DNA of 64,000 nt from Bog-756 sp963756515 (lineage in GTDB: Bacteria > Actinomycetota > Acidimicrobiia > Acidimicrobiales > RAAP-2), in contig CAVWNV010000004.1 in NCBI GenBank assembly GCA_963756515.1, positions 62,001 to 126,000 of the forward strand, in the 5' to 3' direction. This document shows positions 50,907 to 58,534 of this stretch, piece by piece. The position numbers and the translations under genes are program-made. Below the pieces are notes generated by a model that did not search any database, was not told where the DNA came from, and saw nothing but the letters and a program-made list of their open reading frames with translations. Within the stretch, counting starts at the first letter, position 1. Each line of letters begins with the position of its first letter.

Positions 50907-51467
50907 TCAGTGCGAGTCGGCGGTCGGGGCCGCGCCCGGGGCCGCGGTGGAGGCGGGGGCGACGGCCGGGGCCGGCACCCGGCACGCACCGTCGATGTCG
51001 AAGACCTGGTTGAACCGGCCCAGGGCCAGCCATGACGCCACGCACAGGGCCAGGTCGACGAGCTCGTCGTCGGTGAAGGCGTCATGGAGGCGACTCCAGA
51101 AGGCGTCGTCCATCCCGAGATGGTCGGTGGAGTAGCGCTCGGCGAACTCGGCGGCGAGACCCTCACGGTGGCTGAGGCCGGTCCGGTCGCCCCTCACTCC
51201 GACCGCTTCGTAGAAGGACTCGGGGACCTCACCGGGGTCACTGGCCCGCCCGGGCACGTCGCGGGCCGTCCGCCAGTCGATGCAGATGGCGCACTGGTTG
51301 ATCCGGGCCATGGTGATCCGGGCCGATTCGAACTCGCGCAGCGACAGCGACGACTTCTCATACACCGCGCTGCTGTAGGCACCGGCTGCCGCCGTCAGCG
51401 GCGGGGCCAACTCCGTCCACACGTAGACCAACGGGTCCTTGTCGCTCGGGACGGTCACGCGTGGCAT
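50907..51467 (-). CDS. Carboxymuconolactone decarboxylase/AhpD-like protein
   Basis: A 186-residue all-helical AhpD-fold protein. REFESARITMARINQCAICIDWR contains the redox-type C-x2-C (CAIC), and a His or Asp typically found downstream is provided around DWRTARDV. DDELVDLALCVASWLALGRFNQVF is the C-terminal helical part. The family includes alkylhydroperoxidase-type enzymes and decarboxylases; the CxxC suggests a thiol-peroxidase-like role. A Pro/Ala-rich tail of about 25 residues is unusual. The ATG at 51467 is the start. It probably forms an operon with the EthD-like gene. Confidence 0.85.
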   Translation of the reverse strand: MPRVTVPSDKDPLVYVWTELAPPLTAAAGAYSSAVYEKSSLSLREFESARITMARINQCAICIDWRTARDVPGRASDPGEVPESFYEAVGVRGDRTGLSHREGLAAEFAERYSTDHLGMDDAFWSRLHDAFTDDELVDLALCVASWLALGRFNQVFDIDGACRVPAPAVAPASTAAPGAAPTADSH

Positions 51468-51602
51468 CTGATTCCCCTCGCTCGCTCTGCGCTCGGTGCG
51501 GACATGGTGAGCGTACTTGTGGTCATGGACCGTCCTCCGGCCTGCCGGGGGGCTGCACCGTCCGGTCGGTCGATCGGCCCGCTCAGCGGGACCGGGTGCC
51601 GC

Positions 51603-51932
51603 TCACGCCCCGGCCGGGGCCGGCAGCCGACGCATGACCCGCCCGGCCAATCCGGTCAGGAACTGGACCCACTGACGATCCCCCATCAGCCACAGCCACA
51701 GCTCGCGCCGGTCGGCGATGACCACCTCGACGAACTCCTCGCGACTCATGCCGCCCGGCTCCAAGGCGGGCTGCCAGCACCGCCACAGCCACAGCCCGAT
51801 GCAGATGTCGTCGCTGAATCCGACCCGCCAGTCCTCGCCGGCCAGGAGCGCGTCGCGGAGACCGTCCCGGAGGTCGTCGGGCTCCTCGGGCAACTCCAGA
51901 CGGGGACTGCCGTCCACCTCGAACACCGTCAT
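51603..51932 (-). CDS. Small Trp-rich protein of unknown function
   Basis: A 109-residue protein beginning MTVFEVDGSPRLELPEEPDD and containing the Trp-rich segment DDICIGLWLWRCWQPALEPGG, then REELWLWLMGDRQWVQFLTG-like wording. It is helical, without a signal peptide or obvious membrane span. No family is recognised. Codon usage is that of the core genome. The ATG at 51932 is chosen as the start because the upstream open frame has no coding character. It follows the F420 flavoprotein gene on the same strand by about 208 bases, so a link with sulfite reduction is possible but unsupported. Confidence 0.65.
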   Translation of the reverse strand: MTVFEVDGSPRLELPEEPDDLRDGLRDALLAGEDWRVGFSDDICIGLWLWRCWQPALEPGGMSREEFVEVVIADRRELWLWLMGDRQWVQFLTGLAGRVMRRLPAPAGA

Positions 51933-52140
51933 GGCGGCAACCCTACCCACTTCGCCGGGTCCAGGAGATCCGTCTCTTCCACCACCAGGCACGAGGCCCT
52001 GAATCGGAACAGAACCGTCATACGGGAACGGCCCGGGGCGGTGGGACCTGGCCGGAGGACGGGCGGACGGTTCGGGACCCGTCGCCCCCATCGGCCCAGG
52101 TCGGGGGCGTGGACCACCAGTGTCAGCCGTGTCAGCCGTG

Positions 52141-53421
52141 TCAGCGGTCGGCTACTACCGGGGCCCGGTCGCTGTCCTGGTAGGTCGAGACGTGCTCGGC
52201 ATAGTCGATGAACAGTGGGGCGTCGGGGTCGAACGGCCGGCGCAGGCTGTCGAAGGCGATCCGCTTGTCGAAGGCGTCCAACTTGACCAGGGCCTCGGGG
52301 CTGTCCAGCTCCCGGAAGTCGAGGCGCCCACGGGCGTTGTCCAGGGCCCGCCGGCCCCGCTCGGACCGCACCAGCACGCTGCTCCAGCCGTCCATGGAGC
52401 CCACGCTCCCGACCGACAGGTCGGCGCCCCGGCCCAAAAAGTCGGCGCACTCGTCACAGCCCTTGAGGGCGGCCCCGTGGAAGTTCTTGATGGGCTCGTC
52501 CACGGCCAGCTCCCCGTCCCGGTACTCGACGATCATGCGGCCCCGGATGACGTCGACCTTGCTCACCCGCTCGAGGTCGATGCCGCGGTCCTGGTGGAGG
52601 AGCTGGAGCATCAGTCCCTGGTAGTCGAAGCTCTTCGTGCAGAGGAGAGCGATGGTCAGCACCACGGCGTCGACACGGTGGGCGCCGGTGGGCCACCGCC
52701 GGGACTGCATGGCCCGGATGCCCTGGATCTCGCACGGTGTGCCCACCACGGCGATCCGGGGCTTGGCCGGCAGGTCGTACTTGGACAGGTCCAACTCGGC
52801 CAGGGCCATGGTCTGGTTGTAGTAGCTGCCGGCGGCGGCGGTGATCTCCTGGGCCGTGGTGGCCAGGTGCGCCACCCCCTTCCACGGCTCGTCGGGGTCG
52901 TCGCTCGGCCGGGTGACCAGGGCGCCGTCGATCTCCCCGCCGGCCAGGGCCGCGATGAGCAGGGCGGTGACCACCCCACCGTCCTGGGCCTCGTCCGGGC
53001 GGGCACCGGCCCTCACCGAGTAACCGTCCATGACCGCGCCCAGCCCGTCCCCGGGGGGACCACCGGTGATCTTCCAGTAGTTGTCGGCGGCATCGGCCCG
53101 CACCACGGTGCCCTCCTCGGTCACCCCGCCGTCGGCCGGTTCCCCGGTCACCGTGGACGGCGGCCACAGGGCCTCGTAACGGAGCCCGCCCCGGGGGCAG
53201 TAGTCCCAGCACAGCGAGCAGCCGGTGCACATCTTGACCAGCTCGGGCAGATCGGTGTCCTCGTCGACGCCGATGGAGTTGGAGGGGCAGGCGGCCACGC
53301 AGGTCCCGCACTGGATGCACCGGCCGGCGTCGATGACCCCGGCCTGCAGCTCCCAGAACCACGTCTTGCCGGGTGGCTCGGCGATCCCGTTGATCTCGCC
53401 GCGGATCCGGTAGGCCTTCAT
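52141..53421 (-). CDS. FrhB/FpoF-like coenzyme F420 flavoprotein with two 4Fe-4S clusters
   Basis: A 426-residue iron-sulfur flavoprotein of the FrhB/FdhB/FpoF family, enzymes that oxidise or reduce coenzyme F420. An N-terminal ferredoxin part has C35-x2-C38-x2-C41-x3-CP and C65-x2-C68-x2-C71-x3-CP (CIQCGTCVAACP and CTGCSLCWDYCP). The FrhB domain follows: GGVVTALLIAALAGGEIDGAL, RIAVVGTPCEIQGIRAMQ, and GCDECADFLGRGADLSVGSVG with the family's conserved Cys pair. Its ATG at 53421 overlaps the stop of the sulfite reductase gene (ATGA). It is therefore probably the electron-input subunit of that reductase. This mirrors the N-terminal half of archaeal F420-dependent sulfite reductase Fsr, here as a separate protein. 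Confidence 0.9.
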   Translation of the reverse strand: MKAYRIRGEINGIAEPPGKTWFWELQAGVIDAGRCIQCGTCVAACPSNSIGVDEDTDLPELVKMCTGCSLCWDYCPRGGLRYEALWPPSTVTGEPADGGVTEEGTVVRADAADNYWKITGGPPGDGLGAVMDGYSVRAGARPDEAQDGGVVTALLIAALAGGEIDGALVTRPSDDPDEPWKGVAHLATTAQEITAAAGSYYNQTMALAELDLSKYDLPAKPRIAVVGTPCEIQGIRAMQSRRWPTGAHRVDAVVLTIALLCTKSFDYQGLMLQLLHQDRGIDLERVSKVDVIRGRMIVEYRDGELAVDEPIKNFHGAALKGCDECADFLGRGADLSVGSVGSMDGWSSVLVRSERGRRALDNARGRLDFRELDSPEALVKLDAFDKRIAFDSLRRPFDPDAPLFIDYAEHVSTYQDSDRAPVVADR

Positions 53422-55226
53422 GCGACCGGCTCCGTCGACGAGGGCGCCCCGGACTTGGTCGTCAGGGTGACCGGTGTGCCGGTCCCCTCCTCGCCCAGCG
53501 TGCGCCGCAGGTCGTCGTTGGGCGTGCGCCGGGCCCAGTTGTAGAAGGGCTCGTCCTGGCGGCGCTCGCTCTGGTAGCGGCGGACCACCCGCAACAGGGC
53601 GTCGGGCACGTCGTTGACGGGGCGGGCGTGCTCCACCCAGTCGATGAAGGCGGAGCCGGCCCCGAGCGAGCCGCCCATCCCGATGTCGACCGCCTCGGCC
53701 AGGTGGTTGCCCACGTGGGCCACCTCTCCCCGGAAGCCGATGTCGGCGATCTGGGGCTGGGCACAGCTGGCCGAGCAGCCCGAGAAGTGCATGCGGATCA
53801 CCCCGGCATCCTCGCCCGGCCCGGACCGGCCCCCTGGCCGCGGCGCCGCACCCACCGGCTCGCCGGCCAGCTGCTCGTCGAGGAACCGGGCCCATTTGAC
53901 CGCCCGCTCCTTGGTCTCGACGATTGCGTACCGGCAGAACTCGCTACCGGTACAGGCCACCACCCCGCGGGTGAACGGCCCCGGGTAGGGCGAGTACTTC
54001 TGCAGCAGATCCTCGGAGAGCATGGTCTCGATGCGGTCCTCGGGCACACCGGTGAAGGTGATGTTCTGGTCCGTGCCGATACGTATCGTCCCGTCGCCGT
54101 AGGTTTCGGCCAGGCGGGCCGCCTCGACCAGCTCGAGCCCGTTCATCCGGCCCACCGGGACCGAGCAGCCCACATAGAACAGCCCGGGCTGCTTCTGGGG
54201 GTGGACCCCGACGTGGTCGCCGCGGTAGCGGCGGGTCAGATCCTCGCCCGCCGGGACCAGCTCGAACCGGGCCCGCGCCGCCAGCTCCTGGCGGAAGCCC
54301 TCGGGTCCCAGCTCCTGGACCAGGTAGCGCATGCGGGCCAGACCGCGGTTCTCGCGGTTGCCCAGCTCTCCGAAGAGCTGGGCGATGGCCCGGGTGACCT
54401 CGACCGCCTGGTCCTGGGCCACGAAGACATCGATGTCCGAGGCCATCCGCTCGCCGTCGGAGAGCCCTCCCCCGGCCAGCAGGTTGAAGCCCAGGCTGCC
54501 GTCGGCACCCCGGGCCGGCCACAGGCCGATGTCGTTGATCTCGGCCTGGGCGCAGTCCTCCACGCATCCGGTGACCGACATCTTGAACTTCCGGGGCAGG
54601 TTGGCGTACTCGCGGTTGCCGGTGAAGAACGCCGACACCGCCTGGGCGATGGGCAGGGCGTCGAAGGCCTCCTCGGCGTCCACACCGGAGACCGGGCAGC
54701 TCAACACGTTGCGGGCCGAGTCCCCGCAGGCCTGGAGCGTGGTCAGCCCGACGGCGGCGAACCGGCGCCAGATGCGGGGGATGTCCTCCATGCGCAGCCA
54801 GTGGATCTGCACGGTCTGGCGGGTGGTCAGGTCGGCGTAGCGGGAGCCGAACACCCGGCTCTCCGTGCCGTCCGGTCCCTCGCCGAAGGCGTCGGCGGCG
54901 ACGCCGATCTCGCGGATCTGCGGCGCGGTCAGGAAACCACCGGGGATCTTGACCCGCATCATGAAGGCGTCGCCGCCCTGCTTCTGGGGGTAGATACCGG
55001 CCCACTTCAGTCGCTCCACCTCGCCCGGGATCTTGCCGATCCCGGCCGGCCCGTCCTTGGAGTAGGTGTCGATGATGGCGTCGGCGATCTCCAGGGGGTG
55101 CCGCTCGAGCTTCCACTGCTCGATCTCGTTCAGCTCACCCTGGGTCCGGTAGGGGTTGACGAACGGCATGGGGCGGTCGGTGCCGCGGATGTGCAGCCCG
55201 TACAGCTCGTCCCGATCCTTGGTCAC
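53418..55226 (-). CDS. Siroheme/4Fe-4S sulfite reductase (NirA/SirA-like)
   Basis: A 602-residue siroheme enzyme with the duplicated nitrite/sulfite reductase fold. The cluster and siroheme ligands are C425-x5-C431 (ACTGSEFC) and C484-x3-C488 (FSGCSASC). Substrate-side parts are DAFMMRVKIPGG, LTTRQTVQIHWLRMEDIP and TTLQACGDSARNVLSCP (the first Cys fits the position of the Tyr-Cys link in mycobacterial SirA). It carries out six-electron reduction of sulfite to sulfide, or of nitrite to ammonia; the neighbouring cysH favours sulfite. A Pro/Gly-rich insertion of about 15 residues separates the two cysteine pairs. The GTG start at 55226 lies 35 bases after cysH. Confidence 0.94.
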   Translation of the reverse strand: MTKDRDELYGLHIRGTDRPMPFVNPYRTQGELNEIEQWKLERHPLEIADAIIDTYSKDGPAGIGKIPGEVERLKWAGIYPQKQGGDAFMMRVKIPGGFLTAPQIREIGVAADAFGEGPDGTESRVFGSRYADLTTRQTVQIHWLRMEDIPRIWRRFAAVGLTTLQACGDSARNVLSCPVSGVDAEEAFDALPIAQAVSAFFTGNREYANLPRKFKMSVTGCVEDCAQAEINDIGLWPARGADGSLGFNLLAGGGLSDGERMASDIDVFVAQDQAVEVTRAIAQLFGELGNRENRGLARMRYLVQELGPEGFRQELAARARFELVPAGEDLTRRYRGDHVGVHPQKQPGLFYVGCSVPVGRMNGLELVEAARLAETYGDGTIRIGTDQNITFTGVPEDRIETMLSEDLLQKYSPYPGPFTRGVVACTGSEFCRYAIVETKERAVKWARFLDEQLAGEPVGAAPRPGGRSGPGEDAGVIRMHFSGCSASCAQPQIADIGFRGEVAHVGNHLAEAVDIGMGGSLGAGSAFIDWVEHARPVNDVPDALLRVVRRYQSERRQDEPFYNWARRTPNDDLRRTLGEEGTGTPVTLTTKSGAPSSTEPVA

Positions 55227-55261
55227 TGCCCAGACACGGTCATCGGTGCAGCGCGGTCACG

Positions 55262-55945
55262 TCAGACATGCAGTCCGCACTCGACCTTGTCCGAATCGGA
55301 CCAGCGGCCGGCGCGCGGATCCTCGCCCAACTTCACCGGTCGCGTGGTCGGCGCGCACCCGATGGAGAGATAGCCCTTGGACAGCAGGGGGTGCTCGGGG
55401 ATCCCGTGGTCACGGCCGTAGCTGGTGATGTCCTCTTCGGTCCACGTGGCCATGGGGTTGATCTTCACCATGCCCCAGCTGTCGTCGAAGGCGAGGATGG
55501 GCGCGTTCCGCCGCGTCGGGGCGTCGACCCGCTTGAGGCCGGTGATCCAGGCCTCCTTGCCTTCCATGGCCTGCTTCATCGGGCGCACCTTCCGGAATTC
55601 GCAGCACTGGGCCGAGCCACAGGGCCACTGCTCGGCTCCCTCGACCGGCTTGGTCACGGTCAGGTTGAGATCGTAGCGCGACCGTATGGTCTCGACGTAC
55701 TCCAGCGTCTCCGGGAAGTGCGAGCCGGTGTCGAGGAAGACCACCTCGATGGTCGGGTCCACCGCCACGGCGATGTCGATGAGCACGGCCTCCTGAAAGG
55801 ACGAGGCCATGGTCAGCTTGGCCCCGAACCGGTCCACGGCCCAGGCCACGATCAGTCCGGCCGGCGCCGTCTCGAAGGCGGACGACTGCTCGTCCATCTC
55901 CTCACGCAACTGCATGAGCTCAGATTTGCTGGCCACGATGCTCAC
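55262..55945 (-). CDS. cysH: Phosphoadenosine/adenosine phosphosulfate reductase
   Basis: A 227-residue APS/PAPS reductase. ASSFQEAVLIDIA is the P-loop-like (SSF) nucleotide site, FLDTGSHFPETLEYVE follows, and ECGLHV at the C-terminus holds the catalytic Cys. It also has the CC pair of Fe-S-type APS reductases (AQCCEFRKVRPM), but the later motif reads SIGCAPTTRPV where these enzymes normally have GCxPCT; one of the four cluster ligands is thus replaced by Thr. It makes sulfite for the reductase encoded next. The GTG at 55945 has a GGGAGGA eight bases upstream, and this ribosome binding site lies in a hairpin. Confidence 0.93.
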   Translation of the reverse strand: MSIVASKSELMQLREEMDEQSSAFETAPAGLIVAWAVDRFGAKLTMASSFQEAVLIDIAVAVDPTIEVVFLDTGSHFPETLEYVETIRSRYDLNLTVTKPVEGAEQWPCGSAQCCEFRKVRPMKQAMEGKEAWITGLKRVDAPTRRNAPILAFDDSWGMVKINPMATWTEEDITSYGRDHGIPEHPLLSKGYLSIGCAPTTRPVKLGEDPRAGRWSDSDKVECGLHV

Positions 55946-55953
55946 CTTCGGAA

Positions 55954-55989
55954 TCCTCCCTGTCGTCTCGCTCCTCGAAGAGCAGGGAG
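55954..55989 (-). promoter_or_regulatory. cysH 5' leader hairpin that sequesters the ribosome binding site
   Basis: On the minus strand CTCCCTG (55989-55983) can pair perfectly with CAGGGAG (55962-55956), which is part of the cysH ribosome binding site AGGGAGGA. The loop holds a smaller GCTC/GAGC stem around TTCGAG. A promoter near 56232-56237 (minus-strand TATAGT) would give a leader of about 280 bases. Further upstream, GGCAATGG can pair with CCAGTGCC (around 56070-56096). The layout is that of a translation-controlling leader. It did not match SAM-I, SAM-IV or cobalamin riboswitches on inspection. Confidence 0.5.
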
Positions 55990-56238
55990 TGAGCACCTTC
56001 GCCCACCGTCCTGATTCCTGCTCCCCTTGGCAACCGTCCCACTGCGTTCGCTCCTGCCCATCGAGCTCGGCACTGGCCCCTCTAGAACCATTGCCACCCT
56101 CATCGCATTCCACCGGCCCGGATCCGAGCCTCGGAAGCCCGCATCCTGTTGTGTCCTGTCCCTCTGCGGGAGAGCTGCCCGACAACAGGCCCGTTCGGGC
56201 CATGCTGGGACGGTCCCTCCTACGGAGAAGAACTATAC

Positions 56239-56379
56239 ATGACTAATCAGATCAAGTTTTACGAGAATCCCGCCCGATCTGGTAGGAATGAGGCATTCCC
56301 CTCCTCTGCCCCCGGAGAGATCCTGTTCAGGGGGCCGGGGCCCGGGCCCGGTCTCGATCGGCCGTCCTCGCGACGGTGA
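56239..56379 (+). CDS. Possible 46-residue leader or small protein coupled to siroheme synthase
   Basis: An open frame from ATG 56239 to TGA 56379 encodes MTNQIKFYENPARSGRNEAF followed by a Gly/Pro-rich tail. Its TGA overlaps the GTG start of the siroheme-synthase gene (GTGA), so it could couple translation. GGAGAA lies 11 bases before the ATG, a loose spacing. No family is recognised. It starts within the promoter region of the divergent cysH run. It may be a true small protein, a leader peptide or chance. Confidence 0.35.
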   Translation: MTNQIKFYENPARSGRNEAFPSSAPGEILFRGPGPGPGLDRPSSRR

Positions 56380-57074
56380 CCGGCTCCTCCGACGGACCCC
56401 ACTCCCACCATCCGGATCCCGACTATCCGGTCGTCCTGGTCCTGGCCGGACGGCGCTGCCTGGTGGTGGGCGGCGGCCCGGTGGCCGCCCGCAAGGCCCG
56501 GGGCCTGGTCGAGGCGGGCGGGCGGGTCACCGTGGTGGCTCCGCACATGGTGGCGGCCATCGAGGCACTGGCCGAGGGGGCCGGAAGTGGTCCCGACCCC
56601 GGTGTCGGGGGCGGTGACGGCATCGCACTCGAGCGGCGCCCCTACCGCTTCGGCGAAGCGGCCGGCTACGACGTGGTGGTCACCGCCACCGGCGTGCCGT
56701 CGGTCGACGCCGAGGTGACCGAGGACGCCCGGGGCGGGGGGGTCCTGGTCGACAGTGCCGACAGCGATGCCCCTGGGACCATCCGCCTTCCCGCCGTGCT
56801 CCGCCGGGGACCGGTGACCGTGGCCGTCTCCACCGGAGGCTCCAGCCCGGCCCTGGCCCGGTGGCTCCGCGACCGGATCGCCGCCTCGCTCCCCCCGGGG
56901 ATCGACACGGTGGCCGCCCTGGTCGACGAGGCCCGCCACCACCTGCAGGACTCCGGTCGGCCCACCGGCTCGGTGGAGTGGTCCGACCTCCTCGACCGCG
57001 TCGTCCCCCTGGTCGACGCGGGGCGGATCGACGAGGCCCGCGACCTGCTCCGGGCCGCCTGCTCCTACGACTGA
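56376..57074 (+). CDS. Precorrin-2 dehydrogenase/sirohydrochlorin ferrochelatase (Met8p/CysG N-terminal type)
   Basis: A 232-residue siroheme-synthase domain. YPVVLVLAGRRCLVVGGGPVAARKARGL is the NAD-binding Rossmann start, GRVTVVAPHM follows, YDVVVTATG matches the dinucleotide-site helix, and VAVSTGGSSPALARWLRDRI is the family's conserved end of the catalytic domain. It oxidises precorrin-2 to sirohydrochlorin and inserts iron, giving siroheme for the sulfite reductase encoded divergently. It lacks the uroporphyrinogen methyltransferase half of CysG. A Gly/Asp-rich insertion (residues 67-82) is unusual. The GTG at 56376 is in overlap with a small upstream frame. Confidence 0.92.
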   Translation: MTGSSDGPHSHHPDPDYPVVLVLAGRRCLVVGGGPVAARKARGLVEAGGRVTVVAPHMVAAIEALAEGAGSGPDPGVGGGDGIALERRPYRFGEAAGYDVVVTATGVPSVDAEVTEDARGGGVLVDSADSDAPGTIRLPAVLRRGPVTVAVSTGGSSPALARWLRDRIAASLPPGIDTVAALVDEARHHLQDSGRPTGSVEWSDLLDRVVPLVDAGRIDEARDLLRAACSYD

Positions 57075-57091
57075 CTCCGATGAGGGAACAG

Positions 57092-57162
57092 GGTGCCGAC
57101 CGGCGGGCAGTCGACGTCGGGTCGGCGTCGGTGTCGACGTCGGGTCCCCGCCGGTCGGCACC
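57092..57162. repeat. 16-base perfect inverted repeat enclosing tandem TCGACGTCGGG copies
   Basis: GGTGCCGACCGGCGGG (57092-57107) pairs perfectly with CCCGCCGGTCGGCACC (57147-57162). Within the 39-base loop TCGACGTCGGGTC occurs twice. A further partial copy, CCCCGCCGGTCGGCGTC, follows around 57179-57195, just before the P450 start at 57210. The structure would act as a strong terminator for the siroheme-synthase gene or as a leader element for the P450; it could also be a mobile repeat unit of this genome. Confidence 0.75.
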
Positions 57163-57209
57163 GTAAGGACGCCGGGCTCCCCGCCGGTCGGCGTCGGTAA
57201 GGTGGCCTC

Positions 57210-58490
57210 ATGATCCCCGAATCCGTGCTCAGCCTCGACGAGATCGACCTGTCCGATCTGGCCTTCTGGGAGCGGCCGTGGTCGGAGCGGGAAGGCGCCT
57301 TCGCCCTCCTCCGCCGTGAGCGCCCCCTGGCCCACTTCGCCGAGTACGACCTCACGGAGACCTCACCGCTGGCCCCGCCGCCCGGGCCCGGCTACCGGGC
57401 CGTGACGCGTCACGCCGACATCACCGAGGTCAGCCGACACCCCGAGATCTACTGCTCGGGCCGGGGAGCGGTCAGCATCTTCGACCTTCCCGACGAGATG
57501 GTGGAGTACTTCGCCGGCATGATCTCGACGGACAACCCGCGCCACGCCCGGTTGCGGCGGATCGTGTCGGCCGCGTTCAACCCGCGCCGGATCAAGAGCA
57601 TCGAGGACAGCATCGAGGAGGTGGCCGACCGCGTCATCGACCGGGCCGGGCCGCTCGGGGAGTGCGACTTCGTGTCCGAGATCGCCGCGGCCATGCCCCT
57701 CGAGATCATCTGCGACATGATGGGCGTCCCCCCGTCCGAGTACGCCACCGTGTTCCACGCCTCCAATGTCATCCTGTCCGGCGGCGACCCCGAGTACATC
57801 CCGGAGGGGAACGACCCGGTGGTGGCCGGGCTGGAAGCGGGCAAGCAGCTGACCGACCTGATGAACGAGCTCAGCGCCCACCGGGTCGACCACCCCACCG
57901 ACGACCTGACCACCGAGCTGATCACCACCAACATCGACGGTGAGGCGCTGACCCACGACGAGTTGGCCTCGTTCTTCATCCTGCTGCTGACGGCGGGCAA
58001 CGAGACCACCCGCACGGCGCTGGCCCACGGGTTGTGGGCCTTCACCGAGCATCCCGACCAACGTGCCCTCTGGCAGGCCGATCCCGACACCATCGCCGTC
58101 ACCGGCGTGGACGAGATCGTGCGCTGGGGCTCCCCGGTGATCTGGATGCGCCGGACGGTGACCGGGGACACGGTGCTGGCCGGAGAGGAGCTGTCCGAAG
58201 GGGACAAGGTGCTGCTCTTCTACAACTCCGCCAACCGGGACGAAGCGGTGTTCGAGGACCCCTTCCGCTTCGATGTGCGCCGCCACCCGAACCCGCACCT
58301 GGGTTTCGGCGCGGCCGGCCCCCACTTCTGCCTCGGGGCCCATCTGGCCCGCCGCGAGATCGATGTGATGCTCCGCCGCCTCCTGGTCCGACTGCCCGAC
58401 ATCGAGGCCGCCGGCGAACCCGACCGCCTGCGGTCCAGCTTCATCAACGGGATCAAACACCTCCCCTGCCGGTACACGCCGGTGGCCTGA
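57210..58490 (+). CDS. Cytochrome P450
   Basis: A 426-residue soluble bacterial P450. The heme loop is GFGAAGPHFCLGAHLARRE with Cys374 as the thiolate ligand, LLLTAGNETTRTALAHGLWAF is helix I with the acid/Thr oxygen-activating pair, and DEIVRWGSPVIWMRRTVTGD holds the ExxR. DNPRHARLRRIVSAAFNPRRI matches the C-helix region of the CYP124/125/142 type that oxidises steroid side chains or branched lipids in mycobacteria, though the family cannot be fixed here. It needs a ferredoxin and reductase, not encoded nearby. The start ATG is at 57210, and a strong inverted repeat lies upstream. Confidence 0.95.
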   Translation: MIPESVLSLDEIDLSDLAFWERPWSEREGAFALLRRERPLAHFAEYDLTETSPLAPPPGPGYRAVTRHADITEVSRHPEIYCSGRGAVSIFDLPDEMVEYFAGMISTDNPRHARLRRIVSAAFNPRRIKSIEDSIEEVADRVIDRAGPLGECDFVSEIAAAMPLEIICDMMGVPPSEYATVFHASNVILSGGDPEYIPEGNDPVVAGLEAGKQLTDLMNELSAHRVDHPTDDLTTELITTNIDGEALTHDELASFFILLLTAGNETTRTALAHGLWAFTEHPDQRALWQADPDTIAVTGVDEIVRWGSPVIWMRRTVTGDTVLAGEELSEGDKVLLFYNSANRDEAVFEDPFRFDVRRHPNPHLGFGAAGPHFCLGAHLARREIDVMLRRLLVRLPDIEAAGEPDRLRSSFINGIKHLPCRYTPVA

Positions 58491-58504
58491 GGCTCCCGAC
58501 CGGT

Positions 58505-58529
58505 CGGCCCGACGCCACCGGCCGGGCCG
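58505..58529. terminator. Hairpin between convergent P450 and membrane-protein genes
   Basis: CGGCCCG (58505-58511) and CGGGCCG (58523-58529) form a 7-pair stem with an 11-base loop in the 44-base gap between two convergent genes. There is no U-tract; it is read as a bidirectional GC-rich terminator candidate. Confidence 0.5.
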
Positions 58530-58534
58530 CCGGG

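Noticed and set aside
55990..56220. cysH leader as a SAM-I, SAM-IV or cobalamin riboswitch
   Set aside because: Short motifs such as GGTTGCC and GGGCCAGTGCC are present, but the order and spacing of the known core elements did not match on inspection.
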